Assembly (NCBI RefSeq): GCF_902167145.1
Contig: NC_050102.1
Span: 992,001 to 1,056,000 of the forward strand
Direction of reading: 5' to 3'
DNA: 64,000 nucleotides
From: Zea mays
Taxonomy: Eukaryota > Streptophyta > Magnoliopsida > Poales > Poaceae
In this document: positions 36,819-49,585 of the stretch, one piece after another
Layout of the letters: each line of letters begins with the position of its first letter
Position numbering within the stretch: the stretch's first letter is position 1
The notes under the pieces: model-generated
Database searches by the model: none
Told to the model about the DNA's origin: nothing
Seen by the model: the letters and a program-made list of their open reading frames with translations, nothing else
Translations under genes and position numbers: made by a program

Positions 36819-36830
36819 TGGTATCAGAGC
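36819..36830 (+). promoter_or_regulatory. Primer-binding site of the gag-only Copia
   Basis: TGGTATCAGAGC, two bases after the LTR end; initiator tRNA-Met type. Confidence 0.85.
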
Positions 36831-36897
36831 CTGGTTTGGCTCATTTGGAACGTTTTAGCTTCACCGCTAAAAGAGCCGACACTTTTTAGAGAAAGGG

Positions 36898-38752
36898 ATG
36901 GATACCCATAGGCCACCACATTTCGATGACACTAACTTTCCCTATTATATTGCTAGAATGGCTTGTTACCTAGAGCCGTTGATTTAGGTGTTTGGAGAGT
37001 CACTCGTGACGGGATGAAACCCCTCAAGAATCCCGAGAAACCCACAACGAGTGAGGAAAAAGAAATTCATTTAAATGTTAGAGCCAAAAATTGTTTATAT
37101 GAATCTCTTAGCATGGATATTTTTAATCAAGTATTTACCTTGAAAACTGCTAATGAGATTTGGCTAAAATTGCATGAGCTCCATGACGGCACAACTAATG
37201 TCTGTGAGCAAAAACATTGCCTAGTCTTAAATGAGTACAATTCTTTTGCTATGAGAGATGATGAGCTTGTTAGAGACATGTATTCTTGCTTAAATCTAAT
37301 CATCAATGAGCTCAACTCTATTGGCATAAATAAGCTAGGTGATGCGGACATTGTTAGGAAGATTATCTCCCTTCTACCTCAACGAAAATATGGGAGCATC
37401 ATCACCATCCTTCACAACATGGAGGACTTGAGCAACATGACCCCGACCATTGTGATTGGGAAAATCGCAGCTTTTAAAATGTCGCGAAAAATGTGCGGGG
37501 AGAGGAGCCAACTTCCTCAAGACCATATGCTTTTGCATGTGATGAAAGGAAGGGTAAAAAGAAGGCTTCCACACCAAGTTCCTCAAGTGAAGAAGAAGAA
37601 AGTGATGATGATGAAGATAATCAACCATGCACATCATCCTCCGAGGACGAAGAAACAATCCGACGCGTCGGAAAGGTAATGGGGATGATCCGCAAGATTA
37701 ATCTAATGGGTGTGCCCCTACAGGTCGAAGATATCCTCTTTAACATTGATAGGAAAAAGCAAAGAAAGAGAGGATGATTCGCATGTGGGGAGAATGGCCA
37801 CTTCAGGGACAGCTGTCCAACTATGGCCAAACCCAAAAAGGAGAGGAGCAAAGACAATGCGCTAACAAGTGTTAGAACTTGGGATGGCTCTTCAAGTGAA
37901 GATGAACCTCCAAGGACGCGCAGCCACCGGTCCTCATCACGCTCATCACGGTCATCACACAAATGCCTTATGGCAAGAGGTAACAAAAGCATTCCATCCT
38001 CTAGTGATGAAAGTAGTAGTGATGATGAAGGTGAGGGAAAGCCCTCCGTAGATGAGCTTGCGGAAGCCGTTGAATTTTTTCAGGATGTTTGCACTAAGCA
38101 AAAAGCTCAACTTAAAACCTTGAAAAATAAGTTGATTAGCTCCCAAAATGATTACAAAGGTTTGCTAGAAAAATTTGAAACTTTTGCAAACTTAAATAGT
38201 GAGCTGTCAACTAAAATTGAGCTATTAGAGTCTAGTGCTCCATCCACTGCTACCGATGATGGCCTTATTAAAAAGAATGAAAAACTTAAGGCTAAGTTAG
38301 CTAGCTCCCAAAATACTATTGAAAATTTGCTAGAGAAAATGAAAATTCTTAGCATACACAATGATGAGCTAACTACTAAGCTAGAAAACATTGGTAGCAC
38401 CCCAGAAGCATCTTTAGTTAAAATTCCTGAAATTATTAAAAATGATGCTTCTACTTCTTGCTTTGATTTAATTAATGATACTAACCCCTGCAACCAAGTT
38501 ATTGTTGAGAATATGGTTATAGAAACATGTTCGGATGAGGTTGCAAAGGAAAATGAGCAATTAAGGCAAGAAGTGGCTCGTCTTGGCAAGACTTTGTATG
38601 AAAAGAAAGGCAAAGCCAAACAAATCCAACCTCCACAGGATAACACCACTGCGGGAGTGAACAAGCCTATGGAGGGAGAAACTGTGATTTATAGGTTATG
38701 CCACAAGGAAGGCCACAAGTCTTTCCAATGCAAGACGATGACCGGGGATAAG
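36898..38752 (+). pseudogene. Decayed Copia gag (5' and middle part) of the gag-only element
   Basis: The frame starts at ATG 36898 (MDTHRPPHFD) and is broken at least three times. A one-base loss near 36975 moves it to the frame 36963-37490. A shift near 37490 moves it to the frame ending at 37777. A TGA at 37775-37777 replaces the first Cys of a zinc knuckle (then FACGENGHFRDSC). After that it is open from 37778 to the insertion at 38752: a Ser/Arg and acidic region, a long coiled-coil stretch (about 38050-38420), and a second knuckle RLCHKEGHKSFQC whose first Cys is Tyr. It resembles SIRE/Maximus gag. The frame continues through the ATAAG duplication at 59485. Confidence 0.85.
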
Positions 38753-40026
38753 TGAGAGCACCTAGAGGGGGGGGGTGAATAGGTGATCCTGTAAAAACTT
38801 AAACTTATAGCCACAAAACTTGATTAAGAGTTAGCACAGTTAATGCCAAGTGGCTAGAGTGAAGTCCTTGCACAATATGATAACCACAGAAAATCAAGCA
38901 CAGAGAAGACACAGTGGTTTATCCCGTGGTTCGGCCAAGTACAAATACTTGCCTACTCCACGTTGTGGCGTCCCAACGGACGAGAGTTGCACTCAACTCC
39001 TCTCAAGTGATCCAATGATCAACTTGAATACCACAGTGTTATGCTTTTCTTTTCTTATCCCGTTTGCGAGGAATCTCCACAACTTGGAGCCTCTCGCCCT
39101 TACACTTGAATGTTTCACGAAGAGTCACGAAGTAAGGAGGGAATAAACAACGCACACAAGACTTCAAAAGATCAGAGCAATACACACACAAGTCGCAACA
39201 CGAGCTCGAAACACAACTCAAGAGTTTACAACTCCACTAGAGCTCTATGTGCTATCACAATGAAAAGACTGCGCGAAATCGATGTCTTGGTGCTTAGAGA
39301 TGTTGTATGAATGCTTGGTGTACTCCTCCATGCGCCTAGGGGTCCCTTTTATAGTCCCAAGGCAGCTAGGAGCCGTTAACAACAAATCTGGAAGGCCATC
39401 CTTGCCTTCTGTCGTCGGGTGCACCGGACAGTCCGGTGCACACCGGACACTGTCCGGTGCCCGATTTCTTTCCTTAACTGGCGCAGTCGACCGTTGCTGA
39501 CCGTTGCAGATCTGAGAGCCGTTGGCGCACCGGACAGTCCGGTGCACACCGGACAGTCCGGTGCCCCCTTTCCGACCGTTGGTCCAGCCACGTGTCGCGC
39601 GCAGATTCCGCTGCCTACCGTTGGCTCAGCCGACCGTTGGCTCACCGGACAGTCCGGTGCACACCGGACAGTCCGGTGAATTATAGCCGTACGCCGTCAG
39701 CAACTTTCCCGAGAGCGGCCAGTTCGCGCCGAGGCAGCCTGGCGCACCGGACACTGTCCGGTGCACCACCGGACAGTCCGGTGCCCCAGACCGAAACAGC
39801 CTGTTGGCTGTACACAGCCAACATTCTCCTTTTCTTCTTCTCTCTGTTTCTAACACTTAGACAAATATATTAGTACACAAAACTAATGTACTAAGGCTTA
39901 GAAACATACCTTTACTTGTGATTTGCACTTTGTTCATTCATGGGCATAGATTCATATTTAAGCACTTGTGTTGACACTCAATCACCAAAATACTTAGAAA
40001 TGGCCCAAAGGCACATTTCCCTTTCA
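38753..40026 (-). repeat. 3' LTR of the split Opie/Ji-like Copia
   Basis: 1274 bp, TGAGAGCACC to CCCTTTCA on the plus strand, with a palindrome cluster at 39420-39785 and two adjacent units where the other LTR has three. Confidence 0.93.
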
Positions 40027-40814
40027 ATCTCCCCCTTTTTGGTGATTTATGCCAACACAACATAAAGCAACAAGAACAAGTGCAAAATCACTTCAAATAA
40101 AATAACTTTGAGGTTTATTCAATTTTGGCATATATGGATCATCCTTTGCCACCACTTGGTTTGTTTTTGCAAATCAAACTCAAATCTCTATCTCTAAGTC
40201 AAACACACATGTTGAAGCATAAAGAGAGTCATTCCAAAAGAGATTGATCAAAGATTTCAAAAACTCCCCCTTTTTCCTATAATCACTACTTCTCCCCACA
40301 AGAAACCTATTTTTGACAAGAGATGCAATAAAAGAGTTTTGTCAAACCAAAAGCTCTATTCTACTATTTTTTTTAAATTCTCTCAAGTGGTAGCTGATCC
40401 ATTTATTACTTTGGCCTTTATTTTCTCCCCCTTTGGCATCAAGCACCAAAACGGGATCAATCTTGGCCCCTTAACCCCATTGCCTCACAAAAATCTTCAA
40501 TTAAGATCAAATGGCAATAAGAGTTCATGAGATGAACTTGGAATTAGTTACCCTCTCATCGGAGTGCAGTGGAAGTCTTTCATGGTCCAAGTCCACCTTT
40601 TCCCTTTCAATTCTCCTTCGAGACTAAGTCAAGCAAACTCAAGCATATGGTTAGTCTCAAAGGGTCAAGTTGTAACACATCTCCCCCTAAAACTGTGCAT
40701 CACTTTGCAACGGACTTGTGAGGTCCAGGGAGTGTTTGTACAACTTGAGCACCATAATAAGCAACAAAATGCAGAAGGAACATGATCAAGGCATAAACAC
40801 ATGTATGCTACAAT
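40027..40814 (-). other. Polypurine tract and non-coding 3' region of the split Copia
   Basis: The tract (plus strand ATCTCCCCCTTTTT) occupies 40027-40040. The rest matches 14620-15391 and has no supported gene. Confidence 0.8.
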
Positions 40815-43800
40815 TCAATCCAAGTTCCGCGAATCTAAGACATTTAGCTCACTACGCAACCTGCAAAAGGTCTTCTCATCTAGAGGCTTGGTAAAGATAT
40901 CGGCTAGCTGGTTCTCGGTGCTAACATGAAACACTTCGATATCCCCCTTTTGCTGGTGGTCTCTCAGAAAGTGATGCCGGATGTCTATGTGCTTAGTGCG
41001 GCTGTGTTCAACAGGATTTTCCGCCATGCGGATAGCACTCTCATTATCACACAGGAGTGGGACTTTGCTCAGATTGTAGCCAAAGTCCCTGAGGGTTTGC
41101 CTCATCCAAAGTAGTTGCGCGCAACACTGTCCTGCGGCAACATACTCGGCCTCAGCGGTGGATAGGGCAACAGAGGTTTGTTTCTTGGATTTCCACGACA
41201 CCAGGGACCTTCCTAAGAATTGGCACGTCCCCGATGTACTCTTCCTATCGACCTTACATCCAGCATAATCGGAGTCTGAGTATCCAATCAAGTCAAAGGT
41301 AGACCCCTTTGGATACCAGAGCCCGAGGCAAGGCGTAGCAACTAAATATCTAAGGATTCGCTTCACTGCCACTAAGTGACACTCCTTAGGATCAGATTGA
41401 AATCTAGCACACATGCATACGCTAAGCATAATATCCGGTCTACTAGCACATAAGTAAAGTAATGACCCTATCATTGACCGGTATGCTTTTTGATCAACGG
41501 ACTTACCTCCTTTGTTGAGGTCGGTGTGTCCGTCGGTTCCCATCGGCGTCTTTGCGGGCTTGGCGTCCTTCATCCCAAACCGCTTCAGCAGATCTTGCGT
41601 GTACTTCGTTTGGGAGATGAAGGTGTCGTCCTTGAGTTGCTTCACTTGGAACCCAAGGAAGTAGTTCAACTCGCCCATCATTGACATCTCGAATTTCTGC
41701 GTCATCACCCTGCTAAACTCTTCACAAGACTTTTTATTAGTAGAACCAAATATTATGTCATCGACATAAATTTGGCACACAAATAAATCACCATCACAAG
41801 TCTTAGTGAAAAGAGTTGGATCGGCTTTCCCAACCTTGAAAGCATTAGCAATTAAGAAATCTCTAAGGCATTCATACCATGCTCTTGGGGCTTGCTTAAG
41901 TCCATAGAGCGCCTTAGAGAGCTTACACACGTGGTCGGGGTACCGTTCATCCTCGAAGCCAGGGGGTTGCTCCACGTACACCTCCTCCTTTATTGGCCCA
42001 TTAAGGAACGCGCTCTTCACATCCATTTGGAACAACCTGAAAGAATGGTGAGCGGCATATGCTAGCAAGATACGAATTGATTCTAGCCTAGCCACAGGAG
42101 CAAAAGTCTCCTCAAAGTCCAAACCTGCGACTTGGGCATAACCTTTTGCCACAAGTCGAGCCTTGTTCCTTGTCACCACCCCGTGCTCGTCCTGTTTGTT
42201 GCGGAACACCCACTTGGTTCCCACAACATTTTGCTTGGGACGAGGCACCAGTGTCCAAACTTCATTGCGCTTGAAGTTGTTTAACTCCTCTTGCATGGCC
42301 AACACCCAGTCCGGATCTAGCAAGGCCTCTTCTACCCTGAAAGGCTCAATAGAAGAGACAAAGGAGTAATGCTCACAAAAATTAACTAATCGAGATCGAG
42401 TAGTTACTCCCTTGCTGATGTCACCCAGAATCTGGTCGACGGGATGATCCCTTTGAATCATCGCTCGAACTTGGGTTGGAGGTGCCGGTTGCGCTTCTTC
42501 CTCCATCACATGATCATCTTGTGCTCCCCCTTGATCACACGCCTCCTGTTGATGAACCTGTTCATCATCTTGAGTTGGGGGATGCACCATAGTTGAGGAA
42601 GAAGGTTGATCTTGCTCATCTTGTTCCTGTGGTCGCACATCACCAATCGCCATGGTTCGTATAGCGGCCGTCGGAATATCTTCTTCATCTATATCATCAA
42701 GATCAACAACTTGCTCTCTTGGAGAGCCATTAGTCTCATCAAATACAACGTCGCTAGAGACTTCAACCAAACCCGATGATTTGTTGAAGACTCTATACGC
42801 CTTTGTATTTGAGTCATAACCTAACAAAAACCCTTCTACAGCTTTGGGAGCAAACTTAGAATTTCTACCCTTCTTCACTAGAATGTAGCACTTGCTCCCA
42901 AATACACGAAAATAAGATACATTGGGTTTGTTACCGGTTAGAAGTTCGTACGACGTCTTCTTGAGGAGTCGGTGAAGGTAGACCCTGTTGATGGCGTGGC
43001 AAGCCGTGTTCACGGCCTCCGACCAAAAACGCTCGGGAGTCTTGAATTCTCCAAGCATCGTCCTCGCCATGTCGATTAGCGTCCTGTTCTTCCTCTCTAC
43101 CACACCATTTTGCTGTGGTGTGTAGGGAGCGGAGAACTCATGCTTGATCCCTTCCTCCTCAAGAAACTCCTCCACTTGAAGGTTCTTGAACTCGGACCCA
43201 TTGTCGCTTCTTATCTTCTTCACTTTGAGCTCAAACTCATTTTGAGCTCTCCTGAGGAAGCGCTTGAGGGTCCCTTGGGTTTCAGACTTATCCTGCAAAA
43301 AGAACACCCAAGTGAAGCGGGAAAAATCATCAACAATAACCAGACCATACTTACTTCCTCCTATACTCAGATAGGCGACGGGTCCGAAGAGGTCCATATG
43401 CAGCAGCTCCAAGGGTCTTGAAGTGGTCATCACGTTCTTGCTGTGATGTGCTCCTCCTACTTGTTTACCTGCCTGACAAGCTGCACAAGGTCTATCTTTT
43501 TCGAATTTTACATTAGTCAATCCTATCACGTGTTCTCCCTTTAGAAGCTTGTGAAGGTTCTTCATCCCCACATGTGCCAAGCGGCGATGCCACAGCCAAC
43601 CCATGCAAGTCTTAGCTATTAAGCATGCATCTAGACCGGCCTCTTCTTTTGCAAAATCAACTAAGTAAAGCTTGCCGTCTAATGCACCCTTAAAAGCTAG
43701 TGAACCATCATTTCTTCTAAAGACAGACACATCTACATTAGTAAATAGACAGTTATACCCCATGTTGCATAATTGACTAACAGATAGTAAATTGTAACCA

Positions 43801-44021
43801 AGAGACTCTACTAAAAACACATTGGAAATAGAATGCTCATTGGAAATTGCAATTTTTCCTAACCCTTTTACCTTGCCTTGATTCCCATCACCGAATATGA
43901 TTGAATCTTGGGAATCTTTATTTTTGACGTAGGAGGTGAACATTTTCTTCTCCCCCGTCATATGGTTTGTGCACCCGCTGTCTATAATCCAGCTTGAACC
44001 CCCGGATGCATAAACCTGCAA
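40815..44021 (-). CDS. pol: Copia pol polyprotein of the split element
   Basis: 1068 open codons in Copia order. Protease WIIDSG, integrase zinc and D,D,E core ([22 protein letters not shown]), RT with YVDDIIFG, RNase H with YSDSDYAG and [11 protein letters not shown]. The RNase H keeps the Asp that the copy at 15392 has lost. The proline/acid-rich linker between integrase and RT (about residues 430-525) is where the two copies differ most. The frame begins after the gag stop (44029), in the +1 phase and without ATG, as in the other copy. It looks intact, but with gag split this copy could act only by supplying pol. Confidence 0.92.
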   Translation of the reverse strand: MQVYASGGSSWIIDSGCTNHMTGEKKMFTSYVKNKDSQDSIIFGDGNQGKVKGLGKIAISNEHSISNVFLVESLGYNLLSVSQLCNMGYNCLFTNVDVSVFRRNDGSLAFKGALDGKLYLVDFAKEEAGLDACLIAKTCMGWLWHRRLAHVGMKNLHKLLKGEHVIGLTNVKFEKDRPCAACQAGKQVGGAHHSKNVMTTSRPLELLHMDLFGPVAYLSIGGSKYGLVIVDDFSRFTWVFFLQDKSETQGTLKRFLRRAQNEFELKVKKIRSDNGSEFKNLQVEEFLEEEGIKHEFSAPYTPQQNGVVERKNRTLIDMARTMLGEFKTPERFWSEAVNTACHAINRVYLHRLLKKTSYELLTGNKPNVSYFRVFGSKCYILVKKGRNSKFAPKAVEGFLLGYDSNTKAYRVFNKSSGLVEVSSDVVFDETNGSPREQVVDLDDIDEEDIPTAAIRTMAIGDVRPQEQDEQDQPSSSTMVHPPTQDDEQVHQQEACDQGGAQDDHVMEEEAQPAPPTQVRAMIQRDHPVDQILGDISKGVTTRSRLVNFCEHYSFVSSIEPFRVEEALLDPDWVLAMQEELNNFKRNEVWTLVPRPKQNVVGTKWVFRNKQDEHGVVTRNKARLVAKGYAQVAGLDFEETFAPVARLESIRILLAYAAHHSFRLFQMDVKSAFLNGPIKEEVYVEQPPGFEDERYPDHVCKLSKALYGLKQAPRAWYECLRDFLIANAFKVGKADPTLFTKTCDGDLFVCQIYVDDIIFGSTNKKSCEEFSRVMTQKFEMSMMGELNYFLGFQVKQLKDDTFISQTKYTQDLLKRFGMKDAKPAKTPMGTDGHTDLNKGGKSVDQKAYRSMIGSLLYLCASRPDIMLSVCMCARFQSDPKECHLVAVKRILRYLVATPCLGLWYPKGSTFDLIGYSDSDYAGCKVDRKSTSGTCQFLGRSLVSWKSKKQTSVALSTAEAEYVAAGQCCAQLLWMRQTLRDFGYNLSKVPLLCDNESAIRMAENPVEHSRTKHIDIRHHFLRDHQQKGDIEVFHVSTENQLADIFTKPLDEKTFCRLRSELNVLDSRNLD

Positions 44022-44028
44022 GACAAAT

Positions 44029-46227
44029 TTAGGCTTGGGTTTTAGGTACCCAACTCATGTTGGGTCCTACAAGGTTAGCACAAATGTCCTTAGGAACCCA
44101 AATGCAAGTTTTATCACCTTTGCATTTAGCCCCTAACTTCCTAGCAATTACCTTTCTATTCTTTCTACAAATTGCAAAGGAAGCATTCAAAGCATGATAT
44201 ATTGTAGAAAATTCATTTACTACTTTCCTAGGAGCATGACTAACATCCTTTCTAGGCATGTGATGAATAGCATTTCTCCTACTAACATTTTTATCATGCA
44301 CATAAGAAGAGCTAGAAGCAATCATGTGATGAGAATCAAAATCATCATAAGCATTATAACTCCTATAAGCACTTCTAGGTTGTCTTCTATCATGATACAA
44401 AAAAGCATGGTTCTTTTTAGTGCTAGTAGCCATAGGGGCCTTCCCTTTCTCCTTAGCGGGAATGGGAGCCTTATGGCTTGTTAAGTTCTTGACTTCCCTC
44501 TTGAAGCCAAGCCCATCCTTAATTGAGGGGTGTCTACCAACCGTGTAGGCATCCCTTGCAAATTTTATTTTATCAACTTCACTCTTGCTAGTCTTAAGTT
44601 GAGCATTAAGACTAGCCACTTCATCATTTAGTTTTGAAATTGAAACTAAGTGTTCACTACAAGCATTAACATCAAAATCCTTACACCTAGTGCAAATTTC
44701 AACATGTTCTACACAAGAATTAGATTTACTAGCTACTTTAGCATTTAAATCATCATTAATGCTTCTTAAGCTAGAAATAGAATCATGACATGATGACAAC
44801 TCACAAGAAAGCATTTCATTTCTCTTAATTTCTAAAGCAAGAGATGTTTGTGCTTCTACAAATTTATCATGTTCTTCATATAAAAGGTCCTCTTGCTTTT
44901 CTAATAGCCTATTCTTTTCATTCAAGGCATCAATCAACTCATTTATCTTATCTATCTTAGATCTATCTAAGCCCTTGAATAAGCATGAATAGTCTATGTC
45001 ATCATCATCACTAGAAGAAGCATAAGTAGAGTTTCGAGTACTTACTTTCTTCTCCTTAGCCATGAGGCATGTGTGATGCTCGTTGGGGAAGAGAGATGAC
45101 TTGTTGAAGGCGGTGGCGGCAAGTCCTTCGTTGTCGGAGTCGGATGAGGAGCAATCCGAATCCCACTCCTTTCCAATATGTGCTTCGCCCTTTGCCTTCT
45201 TGTAATGCTTCTTCTTCTCCCTTTTGTTCCCCTTTTCCTGGTCACTATCATTATCGGGGCAGTTAGCGATAAAATGACCAATCTTACCGCACTTGAAGCA
45301 TGAGCGCTTCCCCTTTGTCTTGTTCTTGCTTGGCTGCCCCTTTTGACCTTTTAGTACCGTCTTGAAGCGTTTAATGATGAGAGCCATCTCTTCATCATTA
45401 AGTCCGGCCGCCTCAATTTGTGCCACCTTGCTAGGTAGCGCCTCCTTGCTTCGTGTTGCTTTGAGAGCGAAAGGTTGCGGCTCGTTGATCGGTCCATTCA
45501 AGGCGTCGTCCACATACCTTGCCTCCTTGATCATCATTCGCCCGCTGACGAATTTACCTAAGATTTCTTCGGGCGACATTTTGGTGTACCTGGGATTCTC
45601 ACGAATATTATTCACCAAATGAGGATCAAGAATGGTAAAGGACCTTAGCATTAGTCGGACGACGTCGTGATCCGTCCATCGCGTGCTCCCGTAGCTCCTT
45701 ATCTTGTTGACAAGGGTCTTGAGCCGATTGTATGTTTGGGTTGGCTCCTCCCCCCTTATCATAGCAAACCGTCCAAGCTCACCCTCCACCAACTCCATTT
45801 TGGTGAGCAAAGTAGCGTCATTTCCCTCATGAGAGATCTTGAGGGTATCCCAGATTTGCTTGGCGTTATCCAAGCCACTCACTTTGTTATATTCATCCCT
45901 GCACAATGAAGCTAGAAGAACAGTAGTAGCTTGTGCATTCTTATGGATTTGCTCATTAATGAATATAGGACTATCCGAACTATTAAAGTGCATTCCACTA
46001 TCTACAATCTCCCATATACTAGGATGGAGAGAGAATAGGTGACTACGCATTTTGTGGCTCCAAAATCCGTAGTCCTCCCCATCAAAGTGTGGGGGCTTGC
46101 CGAGTGGAATGGAAAGCAAATGTGAATTTGAACTTTGCGGAATACGAGAGTAATCAAAGGAAAAGTTAGAATTAACCGGTTTCCTTTGCTCATAGTCGTT
46201 GTCGTCGTTGTCCTTTTGGGAAGAAGA
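44029..46227 (-). pseudogene. Copia gag, 3' part (interrupted by the chromovirus)
   Basis: Open on the minus strand from the insertion point to TAA at 44029. It contains the gag core ([14 protein letters not shown]), a zinc knuckle [14 protein letters not shown], a lysine-rich segment, a coiled coil, and the end WVPKTQA. The first 60 or so residues are on the far side of the insertion, at 57966-58144. The frame running past 46227 into the LTR is a chance read-through, not part of the gene. Confidence 0.9.
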
Positions 46228-49200
46228 TGTAACACCCGGTTTTAAGGAACAAAGCCGGGTGCATCTCATACATGCGCCAAGAAGACAACATATATAATAA
46301 CAGAGTGTATAGAGATAAATGTCATAAAACATCAGAGTAATTATTACATAGCGGAAGACTTATTACAAAATAAAATAATAAAGATAAAGCGAACTAAGGA
46401 TCGTCGGCGCCAATGTCGACTGAGAAACGCCACCTAGATCAGATCGAACTCCTCAGTGTTAGGCGGCTCCTCTTCGACCACCTGCTCTTCTCCTGTGGGG
46501 GGGGGGTGTGAGACAGCAAGAGTGAGCTCACATACGTTCATAGCTCAACAAGTCGTGGGGAATAATGTGGCATGAACTCACCAAAGGTGGGAGTTCATGT
46601 AGTGTAAGGCTAATCAATGGAATAAAGGCTGAGGCTGAGCATTGCTTTTATAAGTTGGTCAAAATTTTATTAGCAATTACTAAGTACAAGTAAATACCAA
46701 CCCTTAGAAATAATAAATAAAAGTAATAATAAAATAATCCCAGATGCAATGAAATGACAGATTGAGTTTAAGTTCCATAATTTAATCATGTGAGTGTCCG
46801 AGCCGCTCATGACCGTGAGCACGGCTAGTATACTAGTTTTACACTCTGCAGAGGTTGCGCATCTTTACCCACAAGTCGTGTATCCCATGTCGCCTGGGTT
46901 TGCAAGGCCCTTAGACACTACCGAGGTGAATGGCTAGGGATCCACTATGAGGCCTTTACAAAGTTCCACTAGCTTCCGAAAACCCGCTACAGTTTATAGG
47001 AAGATCCAGTACAGGGTTCCTGGCTGACAGCCATCGCAGCAAAATCAACCAGGGACCTCCCCGCACTGACCTCTCCCCTACTGCCCTTGCCCCTTTCGGG
47101 TAAGGTAGTCTTCCACTAGCTTTCCTAATTAGTCAGCCAAGGGCGTCCCATTAAACCCTTGTGGTAGCACTGTTTTCCCGGGTGGTTCTCCATGTTCCCA
47201 TTAACATAATGATCTTATCATGAACATAAAATAATGAACAGATAATAGAAAGTGTAGTCATGAGTCATAAATATCTTTATACCCAAATCCACATAAAGCA
47301 ATAGCATGTACTACCCAAAAATTTAGTAGTAAAACCAGTGGTGAAACAAGGTATAAAGATAGTCAAAATCTAGGGTATCCTATTGGGTCCCATCAAAATT
47401 AACCTATGCAGATCATTATGAATAATAAGAACATGAATAGGTAAAAGAAGTGATCAAGGGCACAACTTGCCTTCAATGAGCTCCTGCTCAGCTACTTCTA
47501 CTTGTTGAACCTCAGTTTCCACAGTGGCTTGCTCGTCTACTCGCATCAACACAATACATACATGCACAGGATATAGGGAAAATTAACATTACACCAAGCA
47601 TGTAAACAAAATACACAGAAATAATCTACATATTAAAATAAAAACCTAGGAACAGGAATCATAATTTTTGGAGTTATAGAATTTAAGTTATGAATTTTCA
47701 AATGTTTTATGTGCTTTAAGTAGGATTAAGTGATAAACAAATTTCTTACTGTTTTCATGACATAACGGAGGCTCTAGGTGATAGAGGATAAAATTACAAA
47801 ATTTCAGGAAGTGGAATGGCTCAATTTGGAGCTAGTATGAATTTTCTATGAATTTATGAAGTTCTAGCAATTATTTTTCTATTAAAAATCTATTTAATAA
47901 TCATTTTCTCTGGTTTTACTATGTTCTGGACTGGGCGCACTATTTCCAGAGAACTCAGGGGGCTCGGGGTAAATCTACAGAGACACAGAGAACAGTCCAC
48001 AACGGACGGCGGGTTCTATTTCCAAAAGGTCCAGGGTCTCTTATGCAATTGTGGCACGGTGAAGGGTATCGCAGAACATGGGCCGTTCGATTCACATTCA
48101 AGGGCTCAGATTAGATTTAATATATACCGAACCGGTACGCGCCCAGAGCCGTCCGATCGGATATCAAGTGCCCAGATGAATTCCCCCCCTTACTGAACCG
48201 CTATGCGCTCAGATCCGTACGATCTACATCCGATGGCTCAGAGTATAATGTGACGTGATCTAATCTAACGCGTGAGATCACGATCTAACGGTCCAAGATT
48301 CATGGCACTAGGGCTTTGGCTTCATCTAATCCGAGCCGTCGCCCACAGATCCGACGGTGAAAAGGACTCTGCCCCAACCCCGACGGGAGAGTGCGGCGGC
48401 GCCCCAGCCCGCGGCGGACGCCATGGCCACAACGCCCCAAAGCTCAACCCCGAGCGCAAAACTCAGATCCGAATCGCTCTGCATGATGCCCTAAACATGG
48501 TAAATTCAATGGACGAGTACGTACCCCACAATGCGCCGCAGAGAGGTCCGGCCACGGTGAGTGGTGGATTCCCAACTCCGGCGAGAGATTCCCGTGGCCG
48601 CCAATCACCCTTCTCCGATTGCGCCCTCGCAAAGCTTCCGCGTGGTCAGCACGAGCCTCGGTTGGCCAAACTAGAGCCTAATTTGCTTTGCTCGCGGCTG
48701 TCTGCGACGGCGGCTGTGAGGTCACCCAACGGCGTGCGGCGGTGGTGTTTTATACCCTGGAGAGAGTCCAAATAGGAGAAGAGAGAGTCGCCAGGGACCC
48801 CGAGAAGCCCGCACGGAGACCCGCACGATCTGGCCGGGACGCGGTGTTTGTTTCAATGAACTCCGAGATCGGCGGCGACCACGGTCCACGGCTGAGTCTT
48901 GCGCCCGCAACAGAGGGAGAAGGTGGTTCTGACGTGCGGGGGCCACAAGCCAGTGAGAAGCCGAGCGCGCGCTGAAGACTTACATGCGGGCCCCGGCTGG
49001 CAGTCACGGAAAGCGTGCGCGCGTGAGGGAGTCCGGCCAGATGGGCCGCGCGGGTCAATTCCCCGGTGGGCCGAAATGGTGCTAGCCGGCCCAGGTAGGT
49101 TCCCTTTACCCTTTTCTTTTATTTTTTTTTCTATTTTCTTTTCTTGTTTTCAAATTCAATTTGAATTTCGAACTCGAATTCAAACTTGTGTCAAGTTTAT

Positions 49201-49548
49201 TCTTAATTTATAATTTTACTTTAAAAGTATTAAATTTTGGAAATATATATTAATTTTCTTTACATTTATATTCTTTCCTCTTCCCATTTTCATTTCCAAA
49301 CCCTAATTACCATTTGGGTTTCAATTTCATTTATCTCTTGTTATGCCTTGATTAGTAGTGTTGAGATGGTTGTTAATATTTAAATGCATAGCAAACAAAA
49401 CTCCAACGAGATGCACTTCTTTTATTTTAGTGTCTTTGGTTTGATTTAATCACTCTTCAATTTATGTATGCTCTGTTCATGATGCAAATAAGGCACATAA
49501 GATGAGGGAATCTCCATATAATGCTTTTATATCATTTTGAGTATTACA
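46228..49548 (-). repeat. 3' LTR (3321 bp) of the chromovirus
   Basis: TGTAACACCC to GTATTACA on the plus strand. It contains chance frames (e.g. 48272-48775) in a GC-rich block (about 47930-49090) that occur identically in the other LTR. The block near 46850-47165 is shared with the non-autonomous Gypsy LTRs. Confidence 0.94.
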
Positions 49549-49570
49549 AATCCTACCCCCTTAAAAATAA
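49549..49570 (-). promoter_or_regulatory. Polypurine tract of the chromovirus
   Basis: Element strand: a run with core AAGGGGGTAGGATT directly before the 3' LTR, matching 6806-6829. Confidence 0.85.
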
Positions 49571-49585
49571 TCTCGTCCTCGAGAT

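Noticed and set aside
44029..46332. A 767-codon fusion frame running from the LTR into gag
   Set aside because: The first 30 or so residues come from the chromovirus LTR past the target duplication; it is chance read-through, not a fusion gene.
48272..48775. 167-codon frame in the chromovirus LTR (and its copy 56690-57193)
   Set aside because: GC-rich LTR sequence, no domain, and identical in both LTRs only because the LTRs are identical.
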